Source: Burkholderia contaminans (lineage in GTDB: Bacteria > Pseudomonadota > Gammaproteobacteria > Burkholderiales > Burkholderiaceae). Taken from it: a stretch of 64,000 nucleotides of DNA. The translations under genes were made by a program, and so were the position numbers. The DNA lies in the NCBI RefSeq assembly GCF_029633825.1, contig NZ_CP090640.1, positions 1-64,000 on the forward strand, in the 5' to 3' direction. Position 1 is the stretch's first letter. Each line of letters begins with the position of its first letter. Of the stretch, positions 41,292 through 50,940 are shown one piece after another. Under the pieces are notes generated by a model that had not been told where the DNA came from, searched no databases, and saw only the letters and a program-made list of their open reading frames with translations.

Positions 41292-41561
41292 TTACTTACG
41301 CAGACCCAGCTTCTCGATCAGTGCGCGGTAACGGTCGGCATCCTTGCCCTTGAGGTAGTCGAGCAGCTTGCGGCGGCGGCTCACCATGCGCAGCAGGCCG
41401 CGGCGGCTGTGGTGATCCTTCGCGTGGGTCTTGAAGTGACCCGTCAGTTCGACGATACGTGCGGTCAGCAGTGCGACCTGGACTTCGGGCGACCCCGTGT
41501 CGTTGGTACCGCGGGCGAACTGAGCAACAACTTCCGACTTCTTGATATCTGCAACAGACAT
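41292..41561 (-). CDS. rpsO: 30S ribosomal protein S15
   Basis: The 89-residue product has the S15 signature: [24 protein letters not shown] and [21 protein letters not shown], in exactly the family length. It binds the central domain of 16S rRNA early in assembly. AGAAAGGAAAT precedes the ATG. Order rpsO-pnp is conserved. Confidence 0.98.
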   Translation of the reverse strand: MSVADIKKSEVVAQFARGTNDTGSPEVQVALLTARIVELTGHFKTHAKDHHSRRGLLRMVSRRRKLLDYLKGKDADRYRALIEKLGLRK

Positions 41562-41630
41562 GTGATTTCCTTTCTAACTGAACAGGCGGACACGGAAGAA
41601 TGGCCGTGCCGTGATTTACAACCGGCGCGT

Positions 41631-41639
41631 ATTGTAGCA
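41631..41639 (-). promoter_or_regulatory. Predicted extended -10 promoter of rpsO
   Basis: On the minus strand TGCTACAAT gives an extended -10 (TGn plus TACAAT, 41631-41636), about 70 bp before the rpsO ATG. No strong -35 is visible. Confidence 0.5.
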
Positions 41640-41668
41640 CAACTCCGCGCCGTTCTTACCGCCTCCTG

Positions 41669-42928
41669 TCACGGACGCGTCATCGAGCAGGTAGACGGCA
41701 TCTCCGTGCGCTGCGCTGGCACCGCGAGCACCGTCCGGAAGCCGTAGCCCGAGCCCTCGTTGTCGAAGCGCACGCCCGGCGCGCCCGCCTTGTCCATCTC
41801 CATCACGTAAAGGGGCTGGATCAACTGATGATCCTGCGCGCGCATCCGCGACGCGTGGAAGCCGTCGTCGAACGACAAGCCCTCGAGCGCACGCGCGACC
41901 GCCACGGGATCGGCCGAACCCGCGCGGTTCATCGCGGCGGCCAGCATCTCGATCATCAGGCTCATTCGTCGCACCGGATAGTCGTCCTGGGCGGCCGGAA
42001 AACGGTTCCGGAACGCGCGGTAGAACGCGTCGGATTTCGCGCCGCCCGCGTTCGGGTGCCAGTCCGCCACGGCCACGACCCGCCCGACACCGGCGTCGCC
42101 GAGTGCGGCCGGCGCACCGAGGCTATTGCCGTAGAAGGTATAGAACTTCGCATTCAGCCCCTGCTCGCGCGCCGCCTTCACGAGCAGCGTGAGGTCGTTG
42201 CCCCAGTTGCCGGTCACGACGGCGTCGGCGCCGCTCGCACGGATCTTCGCGACGTACGGCGAGAAATCCTTGATCCGGCCGATCGGGTGGAATTCGTCGC
42301 CGGCGATCGTCACGTCCGGGCGCCGCGCAGCCAGCGCCTGCCGGGCGAGCATGCTGACGTCGCGGCCGAAACTGTAGTCCTGGTTCAGCAGGTAGACCTT
42401 GTGGAGCGCGCGGTCGCGCGCCATCACGTCCGCGAGCGCGGCCATCCGCATGCCCGCGTGCGCATCGAAGCGGAAATGCCAGAAACTGCAGCGCGCACCG
42501 GTCAGCGCCGGGTCGTCGGCCGAATAGTTGAGGAACAGCATCCGGTTGTCCGGATCGCGCGCGTTCAGCTTGTCGAGCGCCGCGACAAGCGCGGCCGCGA
42601 CGGCCGAACTGTTGCCCTGCGTGACGAATCCGATATGGCGGTCCGCGGCCGCGCGCAACTGCACGAGTGCCTCCTCGGGGCTGCCCTTGCTGTCGAGCAC
42701 GACGAGTTCGAGCGGATGCGCACCGTCGCGCAGCTTCACGCCGCCCGCCGCGTTGACCTGCTCGACGCCGAAGCGCAAGTTGCGCTCGACCGCCGCGCCC
42801 GCATTCGCGAACGGGCCCGACATGCCTTCGATCAGCGCGATCCGCACCGGCTCGCCGCCGGCAAACGCCGACGACACCAGCATCCATCCCGCACTCAACG
42901 CGAGCGCGCCCCGCTTCCATCCCCGCAT
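41669..42928 (-). CDS. ABC transporter periplasmic substrate-binding protein, LivJ/branched-chain amino acid type
   Basis: The start is set at 42928 (MRGWKRGALALSAG), giving 419 residues with a signal peptide ending near SSAFA. The mature part begins VRIALIEGMSGPFANAGAAVERNLRFG, typical of the Peripla_BP_6 (LivJ-like) family, with a YLLNQDYSFGRDVS hinge region. These proteins bind amino acids, amides, urea or aromatic acids. No permease or ATPase genes are adjacent, so it is an orphan binding protein and the ligand cannot be assigned. The gene is divergent from the lipoprotein gene. Confidence 0.87.
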   Translation of the reverse strand: MRGWKRGALALSAGWMLVSSAFAGGEPVRIALIEGMSGPFANAGAAVERNLRFGVEQVNAAGGVKLRDGAHPLELVVLDSKGSPEEALVQLRAAADRHIGFVTQGNSSAVAAALVAALDKLNARDPDNRMLFLNYSADDPALTGARCSFWHFRFDAHAGMRMAALADVMARDRALHKVYLLNQDYSFGRDVSMLARQALAARRPDVTIAGDEFHPIGRIKDFSPYVAKIRASGADAVVTGNWGNDLTLLVKAAREQGLNAKFYTFYGNSLGAPAALGDAGVGRVVAVADWHPNAGGAKSDAFYRAFRNRFPAAQDDYPVRRMSLMIEMLAAAMNRAGSADPVAVARALEGLSFDDGFHASRMRAQDHQLIQPLYVMEMDKAGAPGVRFDNEGSGYGFRTVLAVPAQRTEMPSTCSMTRP

Positions 42929-43097
42929 CGGCCACCTGCCCTTCAATCTGCCCGAGAAGCGCGGATCATAGGCCGGCGCCCCCGCCGCCCGCAAGCGCGG
43001 CGCGCCCGGCGATCCGCACCGATTTTTTCCGCACGATGCGCGGTCGCGCGCCGTCCGTGATAAAACGGCACCTGTTTCCGTGTTCTGGAGAATCCCC

Positions 43098-43610
43098 ATG
43101 CGCATTCGCATTTCCGCGCGCCTGCCGGTACTGGTCGCCAGCGCCGCCACGCTGCTGGCCGGCTGCGCGCAACCGTGGCAGCAATACCAGGCCGGCCAGG
43201 ACGAGTCGGCGATCGTCGCACGCATGGGCCCGCCGCGCGAGATCTACGACCTGCCCGGCGGCGGCAAGCGCCTGATGTGGCCGACCCAGCCGATGGGTGA
43301 AATCACCATCGCGGCCGACATCGACGCGGCCCACAAGATCGTCAACGTGCGCCAGGTCCTGCAGCCGAACGAGTTCTATCGCGCAGAGATCGGCAAATGG
43401 ACGAAGACCGACGTCCTCGTCAACTTCGGACGCCCCGTCGAGACGTCCTACTTCCCACTGATGAAGCGCGAGGTATGGACCTACCGGTATCTCGAAGACA
43501 ATGTCTGGTACATGATGTACAGCTTCTATTTCGATCCGCAGGGCATCCTGCGCACGACGCAGAAAACACCCGACCCGCTGCACGATCCCGACCGCCGCAA
43601 CCTGTTCTGA
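43098..43610 (+). CDS. Small outer-membrane-type lipoprotein of unknown function (SmpA/BamE-like length)
   Basis: The start is set at 43098, with GGAGA 7 bp upstream, giving 170 residues. The signal sequence ends in a lipobox LAGC, with the lipidated Cys23. The mature part contains two repeats of a pattern around GPPREIYDLPGG and GRPVETSYFPL, each with a G-x-P turn. This recalls the SmpA/OmlA fold, but the match is weak. It is transcribed alone and ends in a strong terminator. I do not recognise a specific function. Confidence 0.75.
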   Translation: MRIRISARLPVLVASAATLLAGCAQPWQQYQAGQDESAIVARMGPPREIYDLPGGGKRLMWPTQPMGEITIAADIDAAHKIVNVRQVLQPNEFYRAEIGKWTKTDVLVNFGRPVETSYFPLMKREVWTYRYLEDNVWYMMYSFYFDPQGILRTTQKTPDPLHDPDRRNLF

Positions 43611-43640
43611 CCGATTAAACATTCAAGCGCAATTTTCACC

Positions 43641-43686
43641 ATGGCCATTCACGAATCATTGCGTGAATGGCCATTTCCTTTTTTCC
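43641..43686 (+). terminator. Rho-independent terminator after the lipoprotein gene
   Basis: Arms ATGGCCATTCACG (43641-43653) and CGTGAATGGCCAT (43662-43674) form a perfect 13-bp stem. A T-rich tract follows. Confidence 0.93.
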
Positions 43687-43992
43687 GCTTCCCCATTAAT
43701 TCGGAAAATGCGACGGAAATCTTTTCCGATCGATGACATACCGATGGCAATACGCTGACATCCCCGTCATGCGGGGCTTAACGGGGAAACAGGCACGCGC
43801 AGTGCATGTCATGCGGCGAATTGGTGCACGCAATGCACTACGCCAAATCAATTTGAAACAAATTGTTTCAGCACACCCGAAGTGCTAGGGCATACCCCTA
43901 ATATCAGTCGAAACTAAACCTTTCAATTTAGAAAGAATGCTGTTGCGACATTTTTGCCGATATTCGCTTGCCCTTATCACAAAGGAGTCCTC
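43687..43992 (+). promoter_or_regulatory. Upstream region of the carbonic anhydrase gene with inverted repeats
   Basis: This 306-bp gene-free stretch holds TGAAACAAATTGTTTCA (43854-43870), a perfect 8-bp inverted repeat around one base. GTGCA/TGCAC arms lie at 43824-43838. A possible promoter overlaps the large repeat: TTGTTT (43863-43868), 17 bp, then the extended -10 TGCTAGGGC ending at 43891. The TAGGG/CCCTA arms just after it may also bind a regulator. No open reading frame is supported. Confidence 0.5.
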
Positions 43993-44634
43993 ATGAATCG
44001 CCCCAAGAGCATGCTGGTTGCCAACATCGCCTGGGCCCGCGAAACGCGCGAACACACGCCCGGCTTCTTCGACGCGCTCGCGCGCGGCCAGAATCCGCGC
44101 GTGCTGTGGATCGGCTGCGCCGACAGCCGCGTGCCGGCCGAGACCATCACGCACAGCGCGCCCGGCGAGTTGTTCGTCCATCGCAACATCGCGAACCTGT
44201 TCCATCCCGACGACGACAATTCCGCCAGCGTGCTCGAGTACGCGGTACGCGTACTGCAGGTCGACCACGTGATCGTGTGCGGGCACTACGGTTGCGGCGG
44301 CGTACGCGCATCGCTGCTGCCGCCGCCGTCCGACCTGCCGCACGTCGCGCGCCGCATCGCACCGTTGTGCGCGCTCGCGCGACGCCATCGTGACACGCTC
44401 GACGGGCTCGACGACACGGCCGCCGCCGACCGCCTCGCCGAACTCAACGTGCTCGAACAGGTGCGGCTGCTGCGCGCGTCCCCGATCGTGCAGGGCCGCG
44501 AACGTCCGCCGCTCGTGCATGGCTGGATCTTTTCGCTCGCCGACGGCCGCCTGCTCGAGCTCGATTCCGGCTATACGACTCCGCCCGCCGACGTCGAACC
44601 GGTACAGGCCGCAACGGCCGATGCGCTCGGCTGA
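43993..44634 (+). CDS. can: Beta-class carbonic anhydrase
   Basis: The start is set at 43993, with AAAGGAG 5 bp upstream, giving 213 residues. Zinc ligands are Cys42, His98 and Cys101, and the Asp44-Arg46 dyad (CADSR) is intact. The CGHYGCGG block is typical. It interconverts carbon dioxide and bicarbonate in the cytoplasm. The gene lies 37 bp upstream of a SulP transporter gene, which points to bicarbonate uptake and use. The upstream inverted repeat suggests a dedicated regulator. Confidence 0.95.
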   Translation: MNRPKSMLVANIAWARETREHTPGFFDALARGQNPRVLWIGCADSRVPAETITHSAPGELFVHRNIANLFHPDDDNSASVLEYAVRVLQVDHVIVCGHYGCGGVRASLLPPPSDLPHVARRIAPLCALARRHRDTLDGLDDTAAADRLAELNVLEQVRLLRASPIVQGRERPPLVHGWIFSLADGRLLELDSGYTTPPADVEPVQAATADALG

Positions 44635-44671
44635 CCTACCCGCCCCCAAAGCCAATGAAATCGCCCCAACC

Positions 44672-46222
44672 ATGAAACTGAACGAGCGCCTGTCCACCCT
44701 GCCGCGCGACATCGTCGCCGGCGTCGTCGTTTTCCTCGTCGCGCTGCCACTGTGCCTCGGCATCGCCAATGCGTCCGGCGTCGAGCCATTCGCCGGGCTC
44801 GTGTCCGGCATCGTCGGCGGCATCGTCGTCGCATTGCTGAGCGGCTCGTCGCTGTCCGTCAGCGGGCCGGCCGCCGGTCTCGTCGTGATCGTCGTAGAAG
44901 GCATCGCGCAACTCGGCAGCTTCTCCGCGTTCCTGCTCGCGGTGCTGCTGTCCGGCGTACTGCAGTTCGGGTTCGGCATGCTGCGCGCCGGCCGCTTCGC
45001 CGCCTATGTGCCGTCGCCCGTCATCAAGGGCATGCTCGCCGCGATCGGCCTCCTGCTGATCGTGAAGCAGATTCCGTTCGCCTTCGGTATCGGCGGGTCG
45101 GCTGCGCAATCGTTTGCAAATTGGCCGGGCCTGCCTGTCGCGTGGGCCGCGACGGCCATCGCGCTCGCCTCGCTCGCGCTGCTGGTCGCGTGGGACACGC
45201 CCGCGCTGCGCCGCTTCGCGTTCGTGCGTTCAGTGCCGGCCCCGCTCGCCGTGGTCGTGCTCGGCATCGGCGCCACGCTCGTGCTGGGCGTCGTCGCGCC
45301 GTCAGTTGCACCGGGCGCCGCCCACCGCGTGACGTTGCCCGAACTCGGATCGTTCGCAGCCTTCGCGGCGTCGCTCAAGCATGCGGAGCTCGGCCCGAAC
45401 TTCGCGCAGCTGGTCAATCCGGACGTGTGGCGCGTCGCGATCACGCTTGCGGTCGTCGCAAGCCTCGAGACGCTGCTGAGCCTCGAAGCGGTCGAGCAGA
45501 TCGACCCGAAGCGCCGGCCGACCCAGCCTGACCGCGAGCTCAAGGCCCAGGGCGTCGGCAATCTCGTCGCCGGCGCGGTCGGAGGGCTGCCGATTACGTC
45601 GGTGATCGTGCGCAGCTCGGTGAACGTCAATGCAGGCGCGCAAAGCCGGATGTCGGCGATCGTGCACGGGATGCTGCTGCTCGCGAGCGTGTTCGCGCTC
45701 ACCGGCCTGATCAACCTGATCCCGCTCGCGAGCCTGGCCGCGATCCTGATCCACACCGGCTTCAAGCTCGCGAAACCGGCTCTGTTCCGCTCGGTGATGA
45801 AACAGGGGCCAGCCGCGTTCGTGCCGTTCGCCGCGACGATTGCCGGCGTGCTCGCGGTCGACCTGCTGTTCGGCATCGCGCTCGGCCTTGCCTGCAGCGT
45901 GCTGGCGGTCGCCGTCGCGAACCTGAAGAGCCCCGTCACGCTCGCGCAGCACGACGACCACTTCCTGCTGTCGTTCCGCAAGGATGTGTCGTTTCTCGGC
46001 AAGGTGCAGGTCAAGCATCACCTGCGACACATTCCCGACCGGGCCGCGGTGATCATCGACGCGACGCGCGCCGACTATATCGATCACGACGTGCTCGAAC
46101 TGCTCGACGCGTTCGTCGCCGATGCGCCGCGACGCGGCATCGCGGTCGAGTTCCGGCGGCGCAGCCCGGCGCCGCGCACGGCCGCGCGCCGCTGGCTGTT
46201 CCGTGCGCCGGCCGCCGAATGA
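44672..46222 (+). CDS. SulP family anion transporter (candidate bicarbonate importer)
   Basis: Starting at 44672, the product has 516 residues: about 12 hydrophobic segments from MKLNERLSTLPRDIVAGVVVFLVALPL onward, then a C-terminal STAS-like domain (about 440-500; AVIIDATRADYIDHDVLELL). The SulP motif region is seen in SVSGPAAGLVVIVVEG. SulP proteins carry sulfate, bicarbonate or dicarboxylates. Linkage to carbonic anhydrase and no sulfur genes nearby favours bicarbonate, as in BicA or carbonic-anhydrase-linked SulP proteins, but this is inference. The site before the ATG is weak, so translation may be coupled to can. Confidence 0.85.
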   Translation: MKLNERLSTLPRDIVAGVVVFLVALPLCLGIANASGVEPFAGLVSGIVGGIVVALLSGSSLSVSGPAAGLVVIVVEGIAQLGSFSAFLLAVLLSGVLQFGFGMLRAGRFAAYVPSPVIKGMLAAIGLLLIVKQIPFAFGIGGSAAQSFANWPGLPVAWAATAIALASLALLVAWDTPALRRFAFVRSVPAPLAVVVLGIGATLVLGVVAPSVAPGAAHRVTLPELGSFAAFAASLKHAELGPNFAQLVNPDVWRVAITLAVVASLETLLSLEAVEQIDPKRRPTQPDRELKAQGVGNLVAGAVGGLPITSVIVRSSVNVNAGAQSRMSAIVHGMLLLASVFALTGLINLIPLASLAAILIHTGFKLAKPALFRSVMKQGPAAFVPFAATIAGVLAVDLLFGIALGLACSVLAVAVANLKSPVTLAQHDDHFLLSFRKDVSFLGKVQVKHHLRHIPDRAAVIIDATRADYIDHDVLELLDAFVADAPRRGIAVEFRRRSPAPRTAARRWLFRAPAAE

Positions 46223-46243
46223 GCGGTCAATGAGCGGCGCATG

Positions 46244-46281
46244 AAAAACGCCCCGGCGGCGCAGGGCCGCACGGGGCGTTT
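46244..46281. terminator. Bidirectional terminator between the SulP gene and leuA
   Basis: Arms AAACGCCCCG and CGGGGCGTTT flank a 16-nt loop. T-runs are present on the minus strand side (leuA) and a shorter one on the plus side. It is shared by two convergent genes. Confidence 0.85.
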
Positions 46282-46304
46282 CGGTGATGCGCAGCGCGCT
46301 GCGC

Positions 46305-47849
46305 TTATGCGCGCTGCGGATTGACCTTGTCATCCTTCGAATGCAGCTTGTTCAGTGCGGAGATGTACGCCTTCGCGGATGCGGCGACGATGTCCGGATC
46401 GGTGCCGACGCCGTTGACGATCCGTCCGCTCTTCGACAGCCGGACGGTCACTTCGCCCTGCGCCTGCGTGCCGGTCGTGATCGCGTTCACCGAGTACAGC
46501 AGCAGCTCCGACCCGCTGCCGACTTCGCCCTCGATCGCATTGAACGTCGCGTCGACCGGGCCGTTGCCGCGCGCTTCACCGGTCACTTCCTTGCCTTCGA
46601 CCGCGAACACGATTTTCGCCTGCGGTTGCTCGCCCGTCTCCGAACGCTGCGACAGCGACACGAACTTGAAGTGCTCCTGCTCGTGCGCGAGCGCCGACTC
46701 CTCGGACACGATCGCGATGATGTCTTCGTCGAAGATCTCGGCCTTGCGGTCGGCCAGATCCTTGAAGCGCATGAACGCGGCATTGAGTTCGCTCTCGCTG
46801 TCGAGCGCCACGCCGAGCTCCTGCAGGCGCTGCTTGAACGCGTTGCGGCCCGACAGCTTGCCGAGCACGATCTTGTTCGCGGTCCAGCCCACGTCTTCCG
46901 CGCGCATGATCTCGTAGGTGTCGCGCGCCTTCAGCACGCCGTCCTGGTGAATGCCCGACGCATGCGCGAACGCGTTCGCGCCGACCACCGCCTTGTTCGG
47001 CTGCACGACGAAGCCGGTGATCTGCGACACGAGCTTCGACGTCGGCACGATCTGCGTCGTGTCGATGCCGACGTCGAGGCCGAAGTAGTCCTTGCGGGTC
47101 TTCACGGCCATCACGATTTCTTCGAGCGACGTGTTGCCCGCGCGCTCGCCGAGGCCGTTGATCGTGCACTCGATCTGGCGCGCACCGCCGATCTTCACGC
47201 CGGCGAGCGAGTTCGCCACCGCCATCCCGAGGTCGTTGTGGCAATGCACCGAGAAGATCGCCTTGTCCGAGTTCGGAATGCGCTCCCGCAGCGTCTTCAC
47301 CAGGTTGCCGTACAGCTCCGGCACGCCGTAGCCGACCGTGTCGGCGATGTTGATCGTCGTCGCACCTTCCGCGATCACGGCTTCCAGCACACGGCACAGG
47401 AAGTCGAGATCCGAGCGGCTGCCGTCTTCCGGCGAGAATTCGACGTTGTCGGTGAACTTGCGCGCGAAACGCACCGCGAGACGCGCCTGCTCGAACACCT
47501 GGTCCGGCGTCATCCGCAGCTTCTTCTCCATGTGCAGCGGCGACGTCGCGATGAACGTGTGGATCCGCGCGCTGTTGGCCGGCTTCAGCGCGTCAGCGGC
47601 GCGCTGGATGTCCTTGTCGTTGGCGCGCGCCAGCGAGCAGATCGTGCTGTCCTTCACGAGACCGGCGATCGTGTGGATCGCGTCGAAATCGCCGTTCGAG
47701 CTGGCGGCGAAGCCGGCCTCGATCACGTCCACCTTCATCCGCTCGAGGTGCTTCGCGATGCGGATTTTCTCTTCCTTCGTCATCGACGCACCGGGCGATT
47801 GTTCGCCGTCACGCAACGTCGTATCGAAAATGATCAGCTTGTCTGTCAT
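46305..47849 (-). CDS. leuA: 2-isopropylmalate synthase
   Basis: The 514-residue enzyme has the DRE-TIM catalytic domain ([11 protein letters not shown] near residue 12, metal-binding HCHNDLG) and the C-terminal LeuA allosteric domain (about 390-510), where leucine binds. It condenses acetyl-CoA with 2-ketoisovalerate in the first committed step of leucine synthesis. TGGAG lies 6 bp before the ATG. Upstream is a leucine-rich leader peptide, so expression is probably controlled by leucine supply besides feedback inhibition. Confidence 0.97.
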   Translation of the reverse strand: MTDKLIIFDTTLRDGEQSPGASMTKEEKIRIAKHLERMKVDVIEAGFAASSNGDFDAIHTIAGLVKDSTICSLARANDKDIQRAADALKPANSARIHTFIATSPLHMEKKLRMTPDQVFEQARLAVRFARKFTDNVEFSPEDGSRSDLDFLCRVLEAVIAEGATTINIADTVGYGVPELYGNLVKTLRERIPNSDKAIFSVHCHNDLGMAVANSLAGVKIGGARQIECTINGLGERAGNTSLEEIVMAVKTRKDYFGLDVGIDTTQIVPTSKLVSQITGFVVQPNKAVVGANAFAHASGIHQDGVLKARDTYEIMRAEDVGWTANKIVLGKLSGRNAFKQRLQELGVALDSESELNAAFMRFKDLADRKAEIFDEDIIAIVSEESALAHEQEHFKFVSLSQRSETGEQPQAKIVFAVEGKEVTGEARGNGPVDATFNAIEGEVGSGSELLLYSVNAITTGTQAQGEVTVRLSKSGRIVNGVGTDPDIVAASAKAYISALNKLHSKDDKVNPQRA

Positions 47850-47896
47850 GGGGGGCTCCAGGGCTCTTTATACGGAAGTCAAACGTAACGAGATCG

Positions 47897-47910
47897 CGCC
47901 ACCGCTGGCG
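47897..47910 (-). other. Small hairpin in the leuA leader
   Basis: Arms CGCCA and TGGCG (47897-47901 and 47906-47910) lie between the leader peptide stop and the leuA start. No T-run follows, so this is not an obvious intrinsic terminator. Confidence 0.4.
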
Positions 47911-47951
47911 ACGCTCGACAACAGACGAAGCTTGACGGGGGGCGAGAACGG

Positions 47952-48032
47952 TCAGCGCGGCAGGCGCGCCAAAGCTAGCGCGCGTAGCGGCGCACCGGCT
48001 AGAAGGAGGGAGAGGCGGGAAAATGCAGTCAT
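47952..48032 (-). CDS. leuL: leuA leader peptide (leucine-rich, 26 residues)
   Basis: This short minus-strand frame runs ATG to TGA and encodes 26 residues, eight of them leucine (positions 7, 9, 10, 11, 16, 19, 21, 24). The Leu codons are CTC, CTC, CTT, CTA, CTA, CTA, TTG, CTG, so three are CTA, a rare codon in this G+C-rich genome where CTG and CTC dominate. Two mutually exclusive stems overlap the coding part: 47964-47969 with 47978-47983, and 47975-47979 with 47998-48002. The ATG lies about one base after the predicted transcription start, so it would be translated without a leader. It fits a ribosome-stalling attenuation peptide for leuA, 102 bp upstream of it. Experimental support is lacking. 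Confidence 0.7.
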   Translation of the reverse strand: MTAFSRLSLLLAGAPLRALALARLPR

Positions 48033-48039
48033 GCCAAAG

Positions 48040-48068
48040 ACTATAGCGGCATTCCGTTGGGTGCGCAA
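48040..48068 (-). promoter_or_regulatory. Predicted promoter of the leuL-leuA unit
   Basis: On the minus strand a -10 TATAGT (48040-48045) and a -35 TTGCGC (48063-48068) are separated by 17 bp. The -10 matches consensus at five of six positions, the -35 at three. Transcription would start at or within two bases of the leader peptide ATG. Confidence 0.6.
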
Positions 48069-48121
48069 TCGGACGGCACCCGGGGTTTCCGGCGGCCCGG
48101 GTCGAACGAGGGACAAATGAA

Positions 48122-48151
48122 AACGGCGGCCTCGAGGCCGCCGTTTCCGGG
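48122..48151 (-). terminator. Terminator after pssA
   Basis: Arms AAACGGCGGCC (48122-48132) and GGCCGCCGTTT (48137-48147) form a perfect 11-bp stem with a TCGA loop. On the minus strand it ends in TTTT, and it isolates the leuA leader from pssA transcription. Confidence 0.85.
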
Positions 48152-48168
48152 CAAGGAATGCGCGTGCG

Positions 48169-49041
48169 TCAGTGATCGCGCTGCGACGAGCGCGCCGGAT
48201 TCGCGCGCCCGCGGATCGCCATGTAGCCCCAGAACACGTAGCCGGACAGCCCGTACAGCACGAACAGGCAGAACAGCATCAGCGGCGGATCGGACGACAC
48301 GAGCACGAACGCGACGACGACCAGCAGGATCGCCGCGAACGGCACGCGGTGCCGCACGTCGAGCGCCTTGCCGCTGTAGAACGGCGCGTTCGACACCATC
48401 GTCACGCCCGCATAGATCGTCAGCGCGAACGCGACCCACGGCAGCCAGCCGAGCTTCATCGGCACGCGGTTGTCGGTGGCGAGCCACACGAAGCCCGCGA
48501 TCAGTGCGGCGGCGGCCGGGCTCGGCAGCCCCTGGAAGAAACGCTTGTCGACGCTGCCGATGTTCGTATTGAAGCGCGCGAGGCGCAGCGCGGCGCCCGA
48601 GCAATACACGAACGCGGCGAGCCAGCCCCAGCGGCCCAGATCCTTCAGCACCCACTCGTACATCACGAGCGCCGGCGCGACGCCGAACGACACCATGTCC
48701 GACAGGCTGTCGAACTGCTCGCCGAACGCGCTCTGCGTATGCGTCATGCGTGCCACGCGCCCGTCCATCCCGTCGAGCACCATCGCGACGAAAATCGCGA
48801 TCGCGGCAATCTCGAAGCGCACGTTCATCGCCTGCACGACTGCGAAGAAGCCGCAGAACAGCGCGGCGGTCGTGAACGCGTTCGGCAACAGATAGATGCC
48901 GCGCGTCTTCAGGAACCGCTGGCGCGCGGCACGGCGGCTTTCGAGCGGCGCCGCATCGGGCGCCATCACCTTGTTGCGCCGGAACGGGCGTGGCGTCTGG
49001 CCGGCGCCGTTGCGCGGCCGACGCGGTTTGAATGCGGCCAT
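48169..49041 (-). CDS. pssA: CDP-diacylglycerol-serine O-phosphatidyltransferase
   Basis: The 290-residue integral membrane enzyme has the CDP-alcohol phosphotransferase motif: DGMDGRVAR, then FGEQFDSLSD, with its conserved aspartates near residue 90. About seven hydrophobic segments follow. A basic N-terminal extension of about 45 residues precedes the first helix; an ATG at 48966 is an alternative start. It makes phosphatidylserine, which the next enzyme decarboxylates. It is 15 bp downstream of psd. Confidence 0.93.
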   Translation of the reverse strand: MAAFKPRRPRNGAGQTPRPFRRNKVMAPDAAPLESRRAARQRFLKTRGIYLLPNAFTTAALFCGFFAVVQAMNVRFEIAAIAIFVAMVLDGMDGRVARMTHTQSAFGEQFDSLSDMVSFGVAPALVMYEWVLKDLGRWGWLAAFVYCSGAALRLARFNTNIGSVDKRFFQGLPSPAAAALIAGFVWLATDNRVPMKLGWLPWVAFALTIYAGVTMVSNAPFYSGKALDVRHRVPFAAILLVVVAFVLVSSDPPLMLFCLFVLYGLSGYVFWGYMAIRGRANPARSSQRDH

Positions 49042-49056
49042 CGTGCGCCCCGCCGC

Positions 49057-49701
49057 TTACTGTTCGAGCTCGGCGAGGATCGTCGACGACGCGTAGACCT
49101 TCTCGCCGATCGACACCTTCGCGCGGCTGCCGAGCGGCAGGTACACGTCGACGCGCGAACCGAAGCGGATGAAACCGTAGCGCTGACCGCGCGACAGCGG
49201 TTCGCCCGCGCGCACGTAGCAGAGGATCCGGCGTGCGACGAGGCCGGCGATCTGCACGGCGGTCACGGTCTTGCCGCTCGCCGTCTGGATCACGACCGCA
49301 TTGCGCTCGTTCTCGGTCGACGCCTTGTCGATCGCCGCGTTCAGGAACGCGCCCGGGAAGTACTCGACCTTCGAGATCGCGCCATCGACCGGCGAACGCT
49401 GCGAATGGACGTTGAAGACATTCATGAACACGCTGATCTTCAGCGCTTCGCGGTTCGCGTACGGATCTTGCGTGGTCTCGACCGCGACGATGCGGCCGTC
49501 CGCCGGGCACAGCACCGCGTTCGGCTGCGCCGGGATCGGGCGCTGCGGGTCGCGGAAGAACTGGACGACGAAGACGAGCAGCAGCCAGAACGGCCACGCG
49601 AAGCCGAAGCCCCCGACAGCATGGATCAACAGCGCGATGACGGCTGCAATCGCGATGAACGGCCAGCCTTCGCGCGCGATGATCGGATGAGGATAGTTCA
49701 T
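49057..49701 (-). CDS. psd: Phosphatidylserine decarboxylase
   Basis: The 214-residue proenzyme has an N-terminal membrane region ([20 protein letters not shown]) and the C-terminal self-cleavage site in [12 protein letters not shown], where the Gly-Ser bond yields the pyruvoyl group. [11 protein letters not shown] carries a conserved His. The short length is typical of the archaeal-type/alpha- and beta-proteobacterial Psd, not of the longer E. coli type. With pssA it makes phosphatidylethanolamine. It is the first gene of the pair. Confidence 0.95.
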   Translation of the reverse strand: MNYPHPIIAREGWPFIAIAAVIALLIHAVGGFGFAWPFWLLLVFVVQFFRDPQRPIPAQPNAVLCPADGRIVAVETTQDPYANREALKISVFMNVFNVHSQRSPVDGAISKVEYFPGAFLNAAIDKASTENERNAVVIQTASGKTVTAVQIAGLVARRILCYVRAGEPLSRGQRYGFIRFGSRVDVYLPLGSRAKVSIGEKVYASSTILAELEQ

Positions 49702-49745
49702 GGATTCGTTCTGTGTTCGGTGAATTGCAAAGCCCGTAGGATAGC

Positions 49746-49813
49746 AAAAGCCGCCCGGGGCACTGCTGCCTTCGGGCGGCTTTTTGGTACCGGCCCTCTA
49801 TTCGAGGGGCCGG
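49746..49813 (-). terminator. Tandem hairpins after ilvC, first with terminator character
   Basis: Arms GCCGCCCG and CGGGCGGC (49750-49757 with 49773-49780) are flanked by A and T runs. They can terminate ilvC on the minus strand and, less likely, plus-strand transcripts. A second stem lies closer to ilvC, CCGGCCCTC with GAGGGGCCGG (49790-49798 with 49804-49813). Confidence 0.85.
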
Positions 49814-49828
49814 AACAGCACGCGGTGC

Positions 49829-50863
<1,035 letters not shown>

Positions 50864-50940
50864 TCAAAAATTCAACAATTCGTTCGGATGGAGTACTGCG
50901 GGCCGGGACATGACGGCGCACCCGGCGTGCCTGTCTGGCA

